Under the pieces are notes generated by a model, which made no database searches, was not told where the DNA came from, and worked only from the letters and a program-made list of their open reading frames with translations. From positions 11,496,041 through 11,560,040 of the forward strand of contig NC_083606.1 in the NCBI RefSeq assembly GCF_029168945.1: a DNA stretch of 64,000 bases, given 5' to 3'. Both the position numbers and the translations under genes were made by a program. Below, in pieces: positions 36,728 through 49,410 of this stretch (positions within the stretch are counted from its first letter, which is position 1; each line of letters opens with the position of its first letter). Source of the DNA: Cannabis sativa. Taxonomy: Eukaryota; Streptophyta; Magnoliopsida; Rosales; Cannabaceae.

Positions 36728-39328
36728 GAAAAAAATATCAAAAAACAGCATAAAACTTTAATTAGAAAACTATTCAAATTGAAGAGAATTAACCAACCAC
36801 CAAGACTAAGCAACTAGATCTCCCTATAAAACACTAGAACTAGCCAAAGGGATTACCCTTTGGCTAGTGACAACTAAATTATAGCATTCTACTTCATAAC
36901 ATTCATAGGATCCCTATTCCTTACTCTTACTCTTTTAAAATCAAACATAAATAAAATTTTCCTTTTAATATCCATTATTCCTTAAATATTCAAAATATTA
37001 TATACTAATTATTTCATTTTATCTCTTAAAAATATTACTTATTTATAGAATAAAACATGTCAAAATTCTTTAGTAAGTCAAATTATTTATTATTTTATTT
37101 ATAGTGTAAAACATGGTATCTATAATCTTTATTCAACCTAAATTAAACTAAAATTGTATTAATATCCTTAAAACTTAAGATTGCACTTTTCACATTCAAA
37201 AGTACCATTTTCCTAATACCACTTCATCATACATTTAATTAATAATATTAAATTAATATTAATTAATCCAATTCGGTATTATGACATAATGCTTCCTTAT
37301 TTATTATTTAAATAGATAACCTCCTAATTATTATACCATTCAAATTATTATAAAACTATTCATATTAGTATCTTCCTATACAACTAATAAGGCAATAATC
37401 TCAATCTTCATTAGCATTTACTTCCCATTTATTTCAATATCTTCCCAAAAATAAAAAATAAAATAAAACAAAGTATACTCAATTCACAATTAATGTCCCT
37501 ACCTCTAATTTATTACAAAATCCCACATTTATAATTTATATACCAAATTAATATTATGTTATCTATAATATTATGTTATCTATAATAAATTCATATTTAT
37601 AATTTATATACCCAAAATTAATATTATGTTATCTATAATAAACTAATAAGGTAATAATCTCATAATTATATACCATAATTGTTAGCTATTAAATTTTATA
37701 ATATTTTTACAATTCATGATATCTTGTAATTTTAACAAATTACCCTAAATAATTAGGGACCAGCCATAAATCATGCGTGAAAACCTTAAAAGGCACCAAA
37801 TCCATAAACAATGGCGCAGCTCATCCATCAAATTTGTACTTCCATTTCTTCCATCAAAAAACTAATACCACTCATCCAGAAATTCTTTAAAAATACAAAT
37901 AAATATAATAATTTTGGTACATTCCCAAAATATTGATAACAAACTAAATTTTTATAATAATTTGACTTCCCAAATATATCTGAACCAATATATTCTCATT
38001 AGACCATTAGTGTTTCCACCTCCCTTTATTACAAGATCCTCAAGATTCTTATTCTTCAATTTACTTAATTAATTATAATATTAGAATCCCAATACTAAAA
38101 TTCTAAACACTTTCCTTTTATGCTGAAAATTCTTAAAAAATATAAACCAAAAGATAGCTAATAGGAATTAGCGTTTAAAGTAAACACTCTTAAACATTAT
38201 TTCAATTAAAAATATTCTTTAAAACATACCTTAACCAAAATAATCCTTTTATTCCGACTAATAAATCTGTATAGTGCATAACTTATTAACTTTAAAATAT
38301 TAATGTGTCAAAATTTTCTTATACATTCAATACCAAAAAATGTGAAAATGTAAACAAACTACCCTAAATAATTAGGGGCCAAACCATATAATAGGTGCTA
38401 AAGCTTGTAAGGCGCCAAAGCGATAAATAATGGCGCAAAATAGAACAAAATCAATATAAAACAAACCTATAACAAAAAAAGAAAACATTGAAAAAAGAAA
38501 GAATAAAAAAAGAGTTGTGAAACAAAAGAAAGAAAAACATTGAACTCATTTACAGCAACAAACGATAGACAAAGAAAATTGAAATAGAAAACTCTTAAGG
38601 TAACTTGAACAATGAATCTGATCAAGAGGTATTAAACTACAGAAAAGTTGCTTCAAAATCGTGATCACTGGTCCTTAATATAACTAATTCTTTCACGAAT
38701 CACACAGATTATATCCAACAATATATACACCAACTAAAACACTATCACAATTCACATAATATCGAAATACGGCTATATAAAATGGAATGAATTCAGTCTA
38801 CAGAAAAGAAAAAAAGAAAACCAGAGAGATATTTACCGTGATAGTTTGTTGGAGGATCAAAACGATGGAGAAGTAAGTACTGGGGATGCGATCACGAACA
38901 ACGATGAAGAAATAGGAAGGTTGAAGTGTTGTGAGAGGTAAGAGTAATAAGAAGAGAGAGGACAGTAGACTGATGGTGGAATTGAAAAAATAATAGTTGA
39001 TTTAGGTTAAGAGATATATATTTTAAAATAGAAAGAAAAAAGAACATTTAATTAAAAAAAATAGGAAGGAGAAACTACATAAAACATAAAGATGATGACA
39101 TTGATAATTTGATAGAGGCACATTTCAAAATAATTGGCCAAATAGGCACTCGTGCAAGGTCTCCCATAAAAAAAAAAATAATAAAAAATAAAAAGTAGAG
39201 ATCTTGAACTAATCAATTTTATTTTTAGAAATACTAATTTCTTTTTTTTTTTTAATAATTTGAATATTATTTAAATAATTTTTGTTGGAAATAATTTGAA
39301 TAGAGAGTCAAGTTGAAATAATTTTGTT
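36728..39328. other. AT-rich region, no gene confirmed
   Basis: No long frame. Around 38838-38960 the minus strand is less AT-rich, pyrimidine-rich and ends in a donor-like CACG/GTAAATA, so an untranslated first exon is conceivable. I cannot link it to any protein. Short similar segments recur inside the region (near 37540-37640, and AATAATTAGGGRCCA at 37740-37770 and 38350-38385). Confidence 0.35.
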
Positions 39329-39339
39329 GGAAACAATTT

Positions 39340-42300
39340 TTTTTTTTTTTGAGAATAAACAATGTTATTATAAATTTAACAGTGTCATTTACAATAACAG
39401 AGTAAATGGAAGGAGGAAAATTCTCTAACCAAGAGCAAATCTCATCCAACCCTAAGGCAAATTTTGCCAAACTATCTGCAGCTGAATTAGCATTACGCTT
39501 AACATGAGTTACAAAAGTGTTAAGGAAAAAGGAAAGGAGGTAAGTAATATCTCTAATTAAATCACTAAAAGCTGAAATGCCTGATGTCGGAGTCTTCAAA
39601 GCATTGGAAAGCAAGAGGGCATCAGTTTCAACAAAGGTAACTGGTAGCTGCTGCTGAAGAACCCAATTAAGGCCGTGAAACATAGCCTTAGCTTCCATCT
39701 AGTGGGAGGCGAAGTTACCAATTAGAGGCATAGAGAGAGCAACCACAACCTGTCCCACTGAATTTCGTACAACAGCACCTACACCAATTTTATTACAATG
39801 TTTATCCAAGGCAGCATCGATGTTCAATTTCAGAGATCCCATTGGAGGCGGCTGCCAAGGTGCATGAGCAGCAGAAGAAGATGGTGGCATTTGAAGTGAA
39901 ATTGCAGGCTGTCGATATTTGAGCTGAGCCGCACGATAGTTATCCAGGTACTGAGTGGAGAAAACAGCAAGAACAGATGGCAACCTCGACTTTTTACCAT
40001 GTAGAACTTGATTACGCTCATACCATAGACACCATAAAGTGCAAATGATGTGCTCAAAGTCAACTTTGGAGTGAATCGAAGCTAAATATCTCAGATAATC
40101 TCCTTTGTACATGGCAGTTGCTTTCCTCCAATCAAAGGAATAATGTGTTAAACGCCAAACATCTCGTGCATAATGACAGCCAAAAAAGACATGTCCTATT
40201 GATTCCCAAGCTTGGCGACAAACCGAGCAAGTGGCGTCAGTTATAACTTTCCTTTTAACTAGAGAAGTAGCTACCGGCAAGGCATCATGGATAACACGCC
40301 AAGCAAAGATTTTTACCTTTTCGGGCAGTTGTAAGGACCAGAAGGATTTCCACCAAATAGAATCAGAATTGGAGCTTGAGGAATGAGTTTGTTCAGCTAA
40401 GGAGGAAGCCAAATGTTAACCCGACTGGACTGTGTAAATGCCATTGTTGGTATGGTGCCAAATCAAACAGTCGTTGCTAGGGAAATAGCTAAGCGGAATG
40501 GTAAGAATGCGCTCAACATCAGCTGGAATGAAGAATTGATTTAAGAGAGCAACATTCCATTGTCAATCATCGGTAATGAGATTAGCTACCACAGCATTAT
40601 CAGGATCCTTATAAAGAAAAGGCAAGAAATAATTATTCCCAGGGATCCAAGGGTCTGTTCCACATTGAATGTGCCTTCCTTCTCCTACTTTCCACCTTAA
40701 TCCTTGTAAAAGTAACTCTCTACCATAGAGAATCCCCTGCCAAGACAATGAGGGAGAATGACCATGTGAGGCTTCTTGAAAGGAGTTTAAAGGAAAATAT
40801 CGGCTCTTAAGCAATCGGCTCAATATCGACGAAGGGTGATCAATTAGTCTCCAAGCTTGTTTAGCTAGGAGAGCTTGGTTGAATTGCTCAAAAGATCTGA
40901 ACCCCATGCCCCCATCAGCCTTTGTTTTACAAATCAATTTCCAATTCCTCCAATGAATGCGTGAGCCATTTTCCGTTCGGCCCCACCAAAAATTGGACAT
41001 CATGGATTCCAACTTATTACATACCGTAGTAGGTAAGCGAAAGCAACTCATAGCATAAGTCGGGATGGATTGAACAACTGCCTTAAGAAGGATTTCTTTG
41101 CCCCCAGATGAGAAGATTTTTTCATTCCATGTGTTCATTAACCTCCAAACCTTTTCCTTCACATCACTAAACATATGTTGCTTGTCACGCCCAGAGTAAG
41201 CTGGCAATCCAAGGTAAGTTTCATGACAATCAGTAATTGGCATGGAGAGTGTTCTGTGAAAAAAAACTTGGGCAACCAGAGTTGTGTTTGGTGAGAACGA
41301 CATATTTGATTTTTCAGCATTGATGGTTTGGCCCGAAGCACGGTGGTAAATGTCGAGGACACGCTTGATAGAGAGGCATGAACTTTCATCAGCATAACAG
41401 AAGAGTAGGCTGTCATCAACAAAAAGTAAATGTGAAATGGGTTCAGCACGCCTTGTGAGCTTGTAACCATGGAGATGACCAGAGATTTCCTCATGTTGTA
41501 ACAGCCGAGAGAACCCCTCTGAACAAATTAAGAAGAGGTATGGAGATAGAGGACAGCCTTGTCGCAGTCCACGGGTTGGTGTGAGGGAGCCTGCAGTTTC
41601 ACCATTAAGTAGAAAGGTAAAGTGGGTTGTAGTCAAGCATTTCATGATGAGAGCTACCCATTGATCGCAAAACCCCATTTTTTCCATAACCCTCTGAATA
41701 AACCGCCACTCAACCCTATCAAAAGCTTTTGACATATCAAGTTTCATAGCAGCAACGCCTTTTCGACCAAAGGTTCTCAACTTAATGCCATGGATTAATT
41801 CGAAAGCCACTAATATGTTGTCGGTGATTAAACGATTTGGCAAAAAAGCACTTTGGGTCTCCGAGATAACAAGTGGCAAAACAGGCTTGAAGCGGCTAAT
41901 TAGGACCTTCGTGATGAGTTTGGAGATAACATTACACAGAGCAATTGGCCGGTAATCTTTGACGAGTTATGGCTTCTTCATCTTTGGGATTAAAGTGATG
42001 ATTGTTGAATTTAAGGGCGTTGGGTCAGCACCATGGTTCAAGACATTAAGAACAGCAGAACAAACGGAGTCACCTACAATATCCCAATGTTTTTGGTAAA
42101 ACATGGCCGACATGCCATCAATGCCTGGGCTTTTATCCGAACCCATAGAGAATAAAGCAGCTTCAACCTCAGAGGGAGTAAAAGGATTGATAAGCTCTCT
42201 GTTCATAGCTGATGTAATGGTTGTAGGGATCGAGTTTATAGTAGCTGTGAGAGCATCTTCATCAACAGATTGGGTGTGAAAAATTTCTTCAAAGTAGTCT

Positions 42301-43732
42301 TGAATTGCAGCTGCCATATCATGTTTAGATGTAACCCGAACTCCTGCTGCATTTTGAAGAAATTTAATTTTATTATTGGCTTTCCTTGCAGAGGCTTTGG
42401 AATGGAAGAACTTAGTGTTTCGGTCCCCTAACTGAAGCCAATCAATGCGAGATCGCTGTTGCCAATACATTTCTTCTTGTTCCAAGAGGTCATCAAGGAT
42501 AGATTCTGAGGCTTTGAGTGAGGCCGTTGACTTGGGTGAATGAGAACTGATGTTATTGAGGTCAGTGACTGTTTTTTGAGCTTCAGAGATCCTTTTTTTC
42601 ATATGACCATACTTGTGGAGGTGTCATTGCTGAAGGGATGTTGCACAACTTTCAAGCTTGTGAATGATACTAGAGATGGGATCACTATGAGAACCATGAG
42701 ACCAGCAAGCTGTAATAATATCCTTACTTTCAGGATCAACCAACCACAACTTTTCAAAGCGAAATCTAGAGCGTTGGCGGTGGGAAGAGGCAGCAGTATT
42801 CAAGGGAGCAACAATAGCATCAACTGTACGATGATCCGAAGAGAAGAAATCCAAGTGGGAGACAGTAGGCGTGTCAAAACAAGAATTCCACAAATGATTA
42901 GTGAAAACCCAATCCAATCTTTCCTTTGTAGTAGAGATGGCAGTCCTGTTTTTGACCCAAGTAAAACGATCCCCATCATAAGGTAAATCATGAAGATGGT
43001 AGTGATCCAAGGCTTTACGAAAAGCTTCAATTTGTGATTCATTGCGTAAAGGGCCACCGTATTTGTCACTTTGAGATAAGATTTCATTAAAGTCACCAGT
43101 AACAAGCCATGGCATAGTAGGAGCAATATCATTTAATCTTTGAAGCAGGGTCCATGAGGAGGATCTGTTAGAAGCAGCAGGTGCACCATAAAAGGCAGTG
43201 AAGTGGAAAGTGGGGCCATCATCAATGGAGAGGAAGCTATCAAAATATGTAGGACCAAAGACATTAAGAGAAACATTAATATTGTCTTTCCACAGTAGCA
43301 TTAATCCACCACTTAAGCCTACCCGTGGAGATTCAAGACCATTATTGAATTGCAAAGAGTGACGAAACTTAGAAATTGAGTAACTACCAAGACGAGTTTC
43401 CATGAGAAAAAGAACCTGGGGAGACAGCTGACGAACAAGCAGTTTCAAGTGTCTAAACGCTGTGGGATTTCCCAACCCCCTAGCGTTCCAACTTAAGATT
43501 TTCATGATGATTGGCGGGGTCGCAACGCAACCTCCGCTGAATCGTCGGAAGAATCATCTGAATCCAACATATAGGAGGAAACATTCTGATTGTAGCAGTC
43601 TCCTTGGGACGAGGAAGGAGCAGCTGTGGTATTGCGGCAACGCTTCAAAACTTATTAGCAACCATGGGAGCCTTGGAGAGTGTAGGAGTTGTGGTGACTG
43701 TTGTGAACAAGGTACTGGGAGGGGAAACAATT
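39340..43732 (-). pseudogene. Degenerate L1-type LINE, 5'-truncated in ORF1
   Basis: Flanked by the duplication GGAAACAATTT (39329-39339 and 43733-43743), with a poly-A tail on the minus strand (T tract 39337-39350). ORF1 keeps only its C-terminal part (about 43505-43680). ORF2 starts at 43505 and shows the apurinic endonuclease domain (SWNARGLG, METR, GDFNEI, SSDHR), reverse transcriptase (NRLITDNILVAFE, FVDD motif in place of the usual FADD), zf-RVT (WKSFWSLQLPEKVKIFAWRV) and RNase H (LNIDAALD, VETDAL). The whole ORF2 is in one frame but is cut by five stops at 42624, 41967, 40563, 40416 and 39699. Not able to make a full protein. Confidence 0.93.
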
Positions 43733-43965
43733 TAAATAAGGAGTCGGGTAGAAATAGTTTTTTTAAAAAATCAGATCAAGAATTTTTTTTAAAAAAGAAA
43801 AAAACTAACCTATTCATTTTTTAGAAAGGTAAAAAAAATGAGATCATGCCTAGATTATAGGAAAATTAAAAATAAATAATAAAAATTCTATGTGTGATAG
43901 CTCATGATAATCAAATAAACTACAACAAATTATTACCATTAGATTAAAAATCAAAGGTTTAAAAA

Positions 43966-44017
43966 ATGTCCTCATGAGTGAGAGCAAAAGTGATGCTCTC
44001 ACCTAAAAATTTTCCTA
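43966..44017 (-). repeat. Right member of the distant inverted repeat
   Basis: Reverse complement reads TTTTTAGGTGAGAGCATCAC and ends CTCACTCATGAGGACAT, matching 35885-35930. It also folds on itself: GTGAGAGCA against TGCTCTCAC (43978-44002). Confidence 0.6.
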
Positions 44018-44140
44018 TATATTTATTATACCATTAATTTTAAAATACTTTTTTTTATTTATATTTGTTAATTTTTGATAATTACATAATATACTAACTT
44101 TTGTAAAATATTGTTTAAAGATTTTTTTTTTTTATATTTT

Positions 44141-44420
44141 TACGGTATTTTATAAAAACAACACAAAAAAATTTAAAAAGAAAACTATATAAAAGTAATA
44201 GAAAAATTTTAAAATTTAAAAAGAAAACTATATAAAAGTAATAGAAAAATAATATCAAAACAACAACAAAAAATAATATATAAAGAATAGAAAATCAACA
44301 CAAATTAATAAGAGTACAATATAAAAATACAATACATCAAAATGTCGTATTTTTTAGATCTAAAATCATGAAAATTGTACAAATATTTAAAATTTCGTAC
44401 AACTATTTTTATAAGTTTTT
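44141..44420 (+). repeat. AT-rich dispersed repeat, copy A
   Basis: Similar, in the same orientation, to 48335-48530. The shared stretch includes AAAATCAACA and ACAATATAAAATACATCAAA-type blocks. Copy A has an internal 39-bp tandem duplication at about 44174-44251. Confidence 0.5.
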
Positions 44421-44707
44421 TTGTTATTTTTGTGTATTTGTGAAATAATTGTTTTTTTTTTCTAACAATAACATTTTAATATCAATTTTTTTTTTTTTCG
44501 TTTCACTTTTCAGAGGGCTCTCTCTCTTTATTTAATTTAATTTTTTTTTTTTAATGGACTCACTCTTTATTTCATTATATAAAATTTATTGTTGTCATTG
44601 TATTTCTAATTGTGTTTGGTTGTTCTCAAAATATTTTAAATTTAAAGCCTTACATTAGTGACTTGAAGAATACTGATTTTGAATGTACTTAGTGAACTAG
44701 TTACTAA

Positions 44708-47219
44708 CTAGGGAATAATACCGCGCTTTGCGCGGTTTTGTTTAGGGATATTTTTTTTTGAATAAAAAAACAAATAAAGTATATATGTAAGATAAAAATA
44801 AAAAATAATTAATGGAAGTAATATTTTTATCATATGAGAGAACTATAAATTGAAGTTAACAATTTAATCTTAGATGTCAAGCTCAACTAAACATCATAAC
44901 TTGAAAATTATTCTAAATTTTAAACTATAAAAAAATATAATATAAAAATTGAAATGGAAAATAATTAAAAAAATACTTTTATTTGTTAAGGTTTTTTTTT
45001 TTTTTTTGGGTAAAGTAAAAAACTTAAAATTTAAAAACCAAAATTTAATAAATTATATAATTAAAGAAAAACTTTTAAGTTTTGACAAAAATTAGAAAAG
45101 TATAAAAATATATGTTGCATTTCATTTAAAAAATTATAATTAATTGGGCATGAATCCTATATTATCCACATAAATACTATGTAATGTTAATTTTACACAA
45201 AGCAAGGTGAAAAAGATAGTGATATCTATATAATAAAAATAGTATTCTCAATACAAAGATTAACAACTTAAAAAATTATAATTATTTTGAGTGAGATTTA
45301 ATCTCAACCACTTAAAATATTTCATTATGTTATTGTAATTAAATAAATTTTTAATTAATGTTTATATAAAGAAAGAGATGAAGATTAAAAACTCTAATAA
45401 CTCATTCTCCTCTTCTCTTTCTTTATGCAAATTTCAAATTGGGCTTCACCATGGGTTTCCAAATAAATCCACACAATAATTAAAATTAATTTTTAAACCA
45501 TTTTAAGTTATATAATTATTTATTGAGCTATTCTCAATTAAATTATAAAACACTTAACATAAAATAAGTATACGTACCTTACATATAGTTTTTTTTTTGT
45601 TAATAAATATATATACCAATAAATAAGAAGAAAAAAAAAACAATTGAAAAGTAATAAATTAGTTGTGCCAGACAGAAGCAACTAAGAGTAATACAGTTTC
45701 ACAATTCATTAAAAAAAATTCCCAAAAATCATATGTTAATACCAAAAAAAAAAAACAAACAAACAAACAACTTAAACAAATAATTTTCGGATTAACTTAC
45801 TTGTCCAATGTTATCAAATAATTGACACAACAATTTGCTCTTCAATGACCTGAAATCAAGAATATAATTTTGTAAAGATCATATGTGTTCCAATAAGAAC
45901 CAAAAGAAAAATGCATGGAAATTAGAAAATGTTGAGAGCTAAAAAAGAAAATACATTTGCGTTCACATAATATACATAGAGAAATGAGTACAGTAATTAA
46001 TATCTGCCACAACAAAACTAAAAAAGAATGAAAGAAAACTACATATATAAAACACCAACAAAAATATAATTTACAACAGAGCACATATATTTATATGAGA
46101 GCTCATATATAAAGTAGCTAGTAAACATTTGTAAGTTGAAAGGTTGTCACTAAATTTTATTATCATTAATACTATGATAGCTCTTAATAATAATAAATAA
46201 ATTTACATTGTAACTTAATTAATAAAATTTGTAATCAATTTTTTATTGATATTATTTGTTTATAATAAAATTAATTAATAAATGTTATAATCAATTATTA
46301 GTTATTCTCCTTTAATTAATAATTAATAATAAGTTATTGTTATTATTAAATTTTTAAATATAAAAAAATTAAAATGAGATGAAGCCACAAAAGAGAAGAG
46401 GCGCATAGAATTATTGTAGAGCAAAAAGAAGTTGAAGAGTAATAAGTAATAAATTGTGTGATTAGCTTTTAATAAGAAAAAATAAATAAATAATAGAAAA
46501 ATTTGGAAAATCCATAAAATAAGAAAATTAGATTCATAATTTGATAGGCTGCTACGTCATTGCTCTAAAAACTAATAAAGATGAAAGAATATTTCAAAAA
46601 TTATAAAAAATAAGAAAATAAAAAAATGTAAGGAGAATTGTTAATATTTGTGGCTTTTGAGTTTTGTATTAGAATTAGAAATAGGTATATAACTATTTGT
46701 GGCCTTTGAGTTTTGTATTAGAATTAAAAACATGTACATAATTAAGTAATTAATATTTATAGTGTACTAACGTTTATCATAAAATATATTACATTTAATA
46801 TAGTGAGTACCACAAATGCATTTTCAAAAAAAAAAAAAACTAAAACTGAAAAAATAAATAAGGTGCAATTGTTAATATTTTTAACATTAATATTAATTAA
46901 AAATAATTAAAAAATATATTGAGTTTCTGATGGTATAATAATGTCATTAACTCTTTTATTTATTGTATTAATGATCTCTTTAATTAAAAAATATATTGAG
47001 TTTGGGATGGTATAATAACGCCATTAATTCTTTTATTTATTGTATTAATGATCTCTTATTAATTTTTATCAATATAGTGTATATGACTTTTGAGTAAAAA
47101 ATAAAGATGAAAGAATTTTTGAAAAATTAGAAAATATAAGAAAATAAAAAAATATAAAGAGAGTTCATATATGCCGCCACGTCATCTGTCCAAACAACAG
47201 CATTATATAAATATATAGA
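44708..47219 (-). mobile_element. Nonautonomous Helitron
   Basis: On the minus strand it begins TCTATATATTTATATAATGC at 47219, preceded by A, and ends with the hairpin CCGCGCAAAGCGCGG, nine bases, then CTAG (44711-44708) followed by T. TC start, a hairpin about ten bases before CTRR, and insertion between A and T are the Helitron hallmarks, and the 3' end resembles the Arabidopsis ATREP type. No Rep/helicase frame, so transposition would depend on another copy. A partial internal repeat of the 5' end (near 46540-46640) may mark an older insertion or a recombined end. Confidence 0.75.
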
Positions 47220-47357
47220 TGTTACTATTGTAGTTTTGATCTAGTCTACCGTTACAGTTTGTTGGATTTTTTTTTTAAAAATAATAATTAAAAAAAATTC
47301 CCGCTAGATTTTATTCACTTTTAGCTTTATTGTACGTATTTGAATTTTTTAATATCT

Positions 47358-48158
47358 TTTTTTTTTTGAAATAAGCGTGCATTTATAAATAAAGGGTAGA
47401 TCTCATGGTCATTACAAAAGAGTTTAATCAAGATGGAAGAAACAATAAATCCTTCATACCGCTTGTGGGTGAATGTCTACTTAGCTATGTAGCGAAATTA
47501 CAAGTTATACTAATATTAGACAAAATACAACTTGCAAAAGAGGAAAAGACCTTTTACAAAATGAAACATAGTTGACAAGCCTCCAACAAGACTCCTTTTC
47601 GTTTAGCGAGTTGACTCAGGGCCGGCCCAAGCATTGGACAGCTTATGCCATTGCACAAGGCTCCCATTTTTTTATTTTAAAAAAAAGCCTATTTTTTTTC
47701 CTATTATTTATACATAAATAAAAAAAAATTAATTGAAAATTTATAAAGCAATTTTTTTTTTTTTTTAAAAAAAAAACTACTAATAGAATTGTAGTTTTAA
47801 TGTACATGATTTTTTTTTTCTTCTAAAGGGCCCAATTTAAAATTTTCGCACAAGGTCCCCAAAATGCTTGGGCCGGCCCTGGTTGACCACAACCTTGGAG
47901 TCGCTCTCCACAATTACAAACTAGTGGTTTTTAGCTTTTGCGACTTCCAAAGCCAAACAACAGGCCGCTGCTTCACCACACAGAGCATCAGAAAAATCCA
48001 AAAGTTTCATTTGCACCCAAACTACCTCAGCCCGATGGTTCCTGGCCACGACTGCAATCACATGCTATCTAGTCAAACTTTAACATCACAATTTAGTTTG
48101 AGCCACTCCTGGGGGAGGGAGCCAAACATCCAACACCGCAGGGACATGGGGTTAGTTC
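47358..48158 (-). pseudogene. 5'-truncated LINE fragment (RNase H), split by a MITE
   Basis: Flanked by the duplication TTAATATCT (47349-47357 and 48159-48167), with poly-A on the minus strand (T tract 47357-47367). The minus strand right of the MITE encodes RNase H pieces (WLKLNCDVKV, HRAEVVWVQMK, FVIVESDSKVVVN) with stops; the frame resumes after the MITE with SLNEKESCWRLVNYV. It is 5'-truncated and inactive. Confidence 0.78.
47617..47881. mobile_element. hAT-type MITE in a LINE fragment
   Basis: 265 bp with inverted ends CAGGGCCGGCCCAAGCATT, flanked by GTTGACT (47610-47616) and GTTGACC (47882-47888), a near-perfect 7-8 bp duplication. It interrupts the LINE reading frame; taking it out restores the frame across the site. 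No coding capacity. Confidence 0.82.
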
Positions 48159-48167
48159 TTAATATCT

Positions 48168-49400
48168 AGATATTGATTATTATTATTTTCCTTTAGTCGC
48201 AATTTTTTTTTTTTTATAGTTTGCTAACAAGTTTATATTACTTTATTAAAAAATAATAACGATATTTGTAAAATTTTTACAAAAAATAGTGTTTTATATA
48301 ATTATCTTAGATTAATTAGATTTTGTTTTTTAAATTTGTATAGTGTTTTATAAAACAACACGAAAATAACAAAAAAATTATAGTGCTAACAAAAAAAATA
48401 ACATATAAATAATAAAAAATCAACAGTAAATTAACAAGAATACAATATAAAATACATCAAAAGATTATATTCACTATAAATAAAATTGTAAAAATATTAA
48501 TAAATCAAGTTACAACTTTGCCAACAAGTTTTTTTTTCTTTCTAATTTATATTGGGAGAAGACAAACAACTCATTCATTTTTCTTTTTCTTTTTCTTTTT
48601 CTAATAGCAAACTCATTCATTTTTCTATATTCATACATTGTAAACATGTTTAATTTTATGTATTGTTGGTCGACAGATATGATTGTGAAATATTTGTCCC
48701 TTTACTAATAATGGGGCTAGTTAACACCAATTCCAAATTCCTTAAATATGTCATTTAGGTTATGCTTTGGCTTATAGGTATCTAAATAAATTCATGCATA
48801 TAACAAGAAAACCGGTTTAATGGAGAAGAAAATAAATGATAAAAGCAACAGATTTTTTCATGTATAATAGGGGCTGGTAAACACCAATGCCAAATCGTTA
48901 TTTATACATTTCTTTTGGAGGAGACCCACATACACAAACAGGCTATGTTTTGGCTTTCCCTGTCTTGATTTTGCTCAAAGTCTCTACAAGGTGCCATTGT
49001 CCCACCATGAGTGTAACAATGAAAATGCTCTCTTAACTGGGAAACCAGACAAGATCCCCTTTAGGCTTTAAGGTGCATTGTCCCTCGTAAAAGAAAATTC
49101 TAAAGCTCCCGCTAAAATTGATACTAGCTGTGCACTACTTTCAGCTCAATGAAACCAAGCAGTACAAATAATATAATACCGAAATGTCACAATAGAAAAA
49201 GAAAAAAAAAATACTATGTAGTCCCACAGGGTATGTTGCTAACTCGAGAAATGTCACACTGTCCTGTCCTGTTTGATGTGAAAAAACACAAAAATATAAT
49301 ACATTGACACACTGCGTAAACGCTGTTATGCACCTGCGCAAAAGGATTCTGTCCGAATGATCGATCAGACTCCACTGGAAGATTTTCTTAGACCCTCTGA
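48168..49400. other. Intergenic region, AT-rich repeat copy B, no gene seen
   Basis: Copy B of the AT-rich repeat at 48335-48530. The right part (about 48900-49400) is less AT-rich and is probably 3'-UTR of the BAG6-like gene. No other coding exon was found. Confidence 0.45.
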
Positions 49401-49410
49401 TGATGAATCA

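Larger units (their letters stand above)
43744..44707. other. Spacer with right inverted repeat and AT-rich repeat
   Basis: Holds the inverted-repeat partner (43966-44017) and the first copy of an AT-rich repeat (44141-44420). No gene. Confidence 0.45.
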
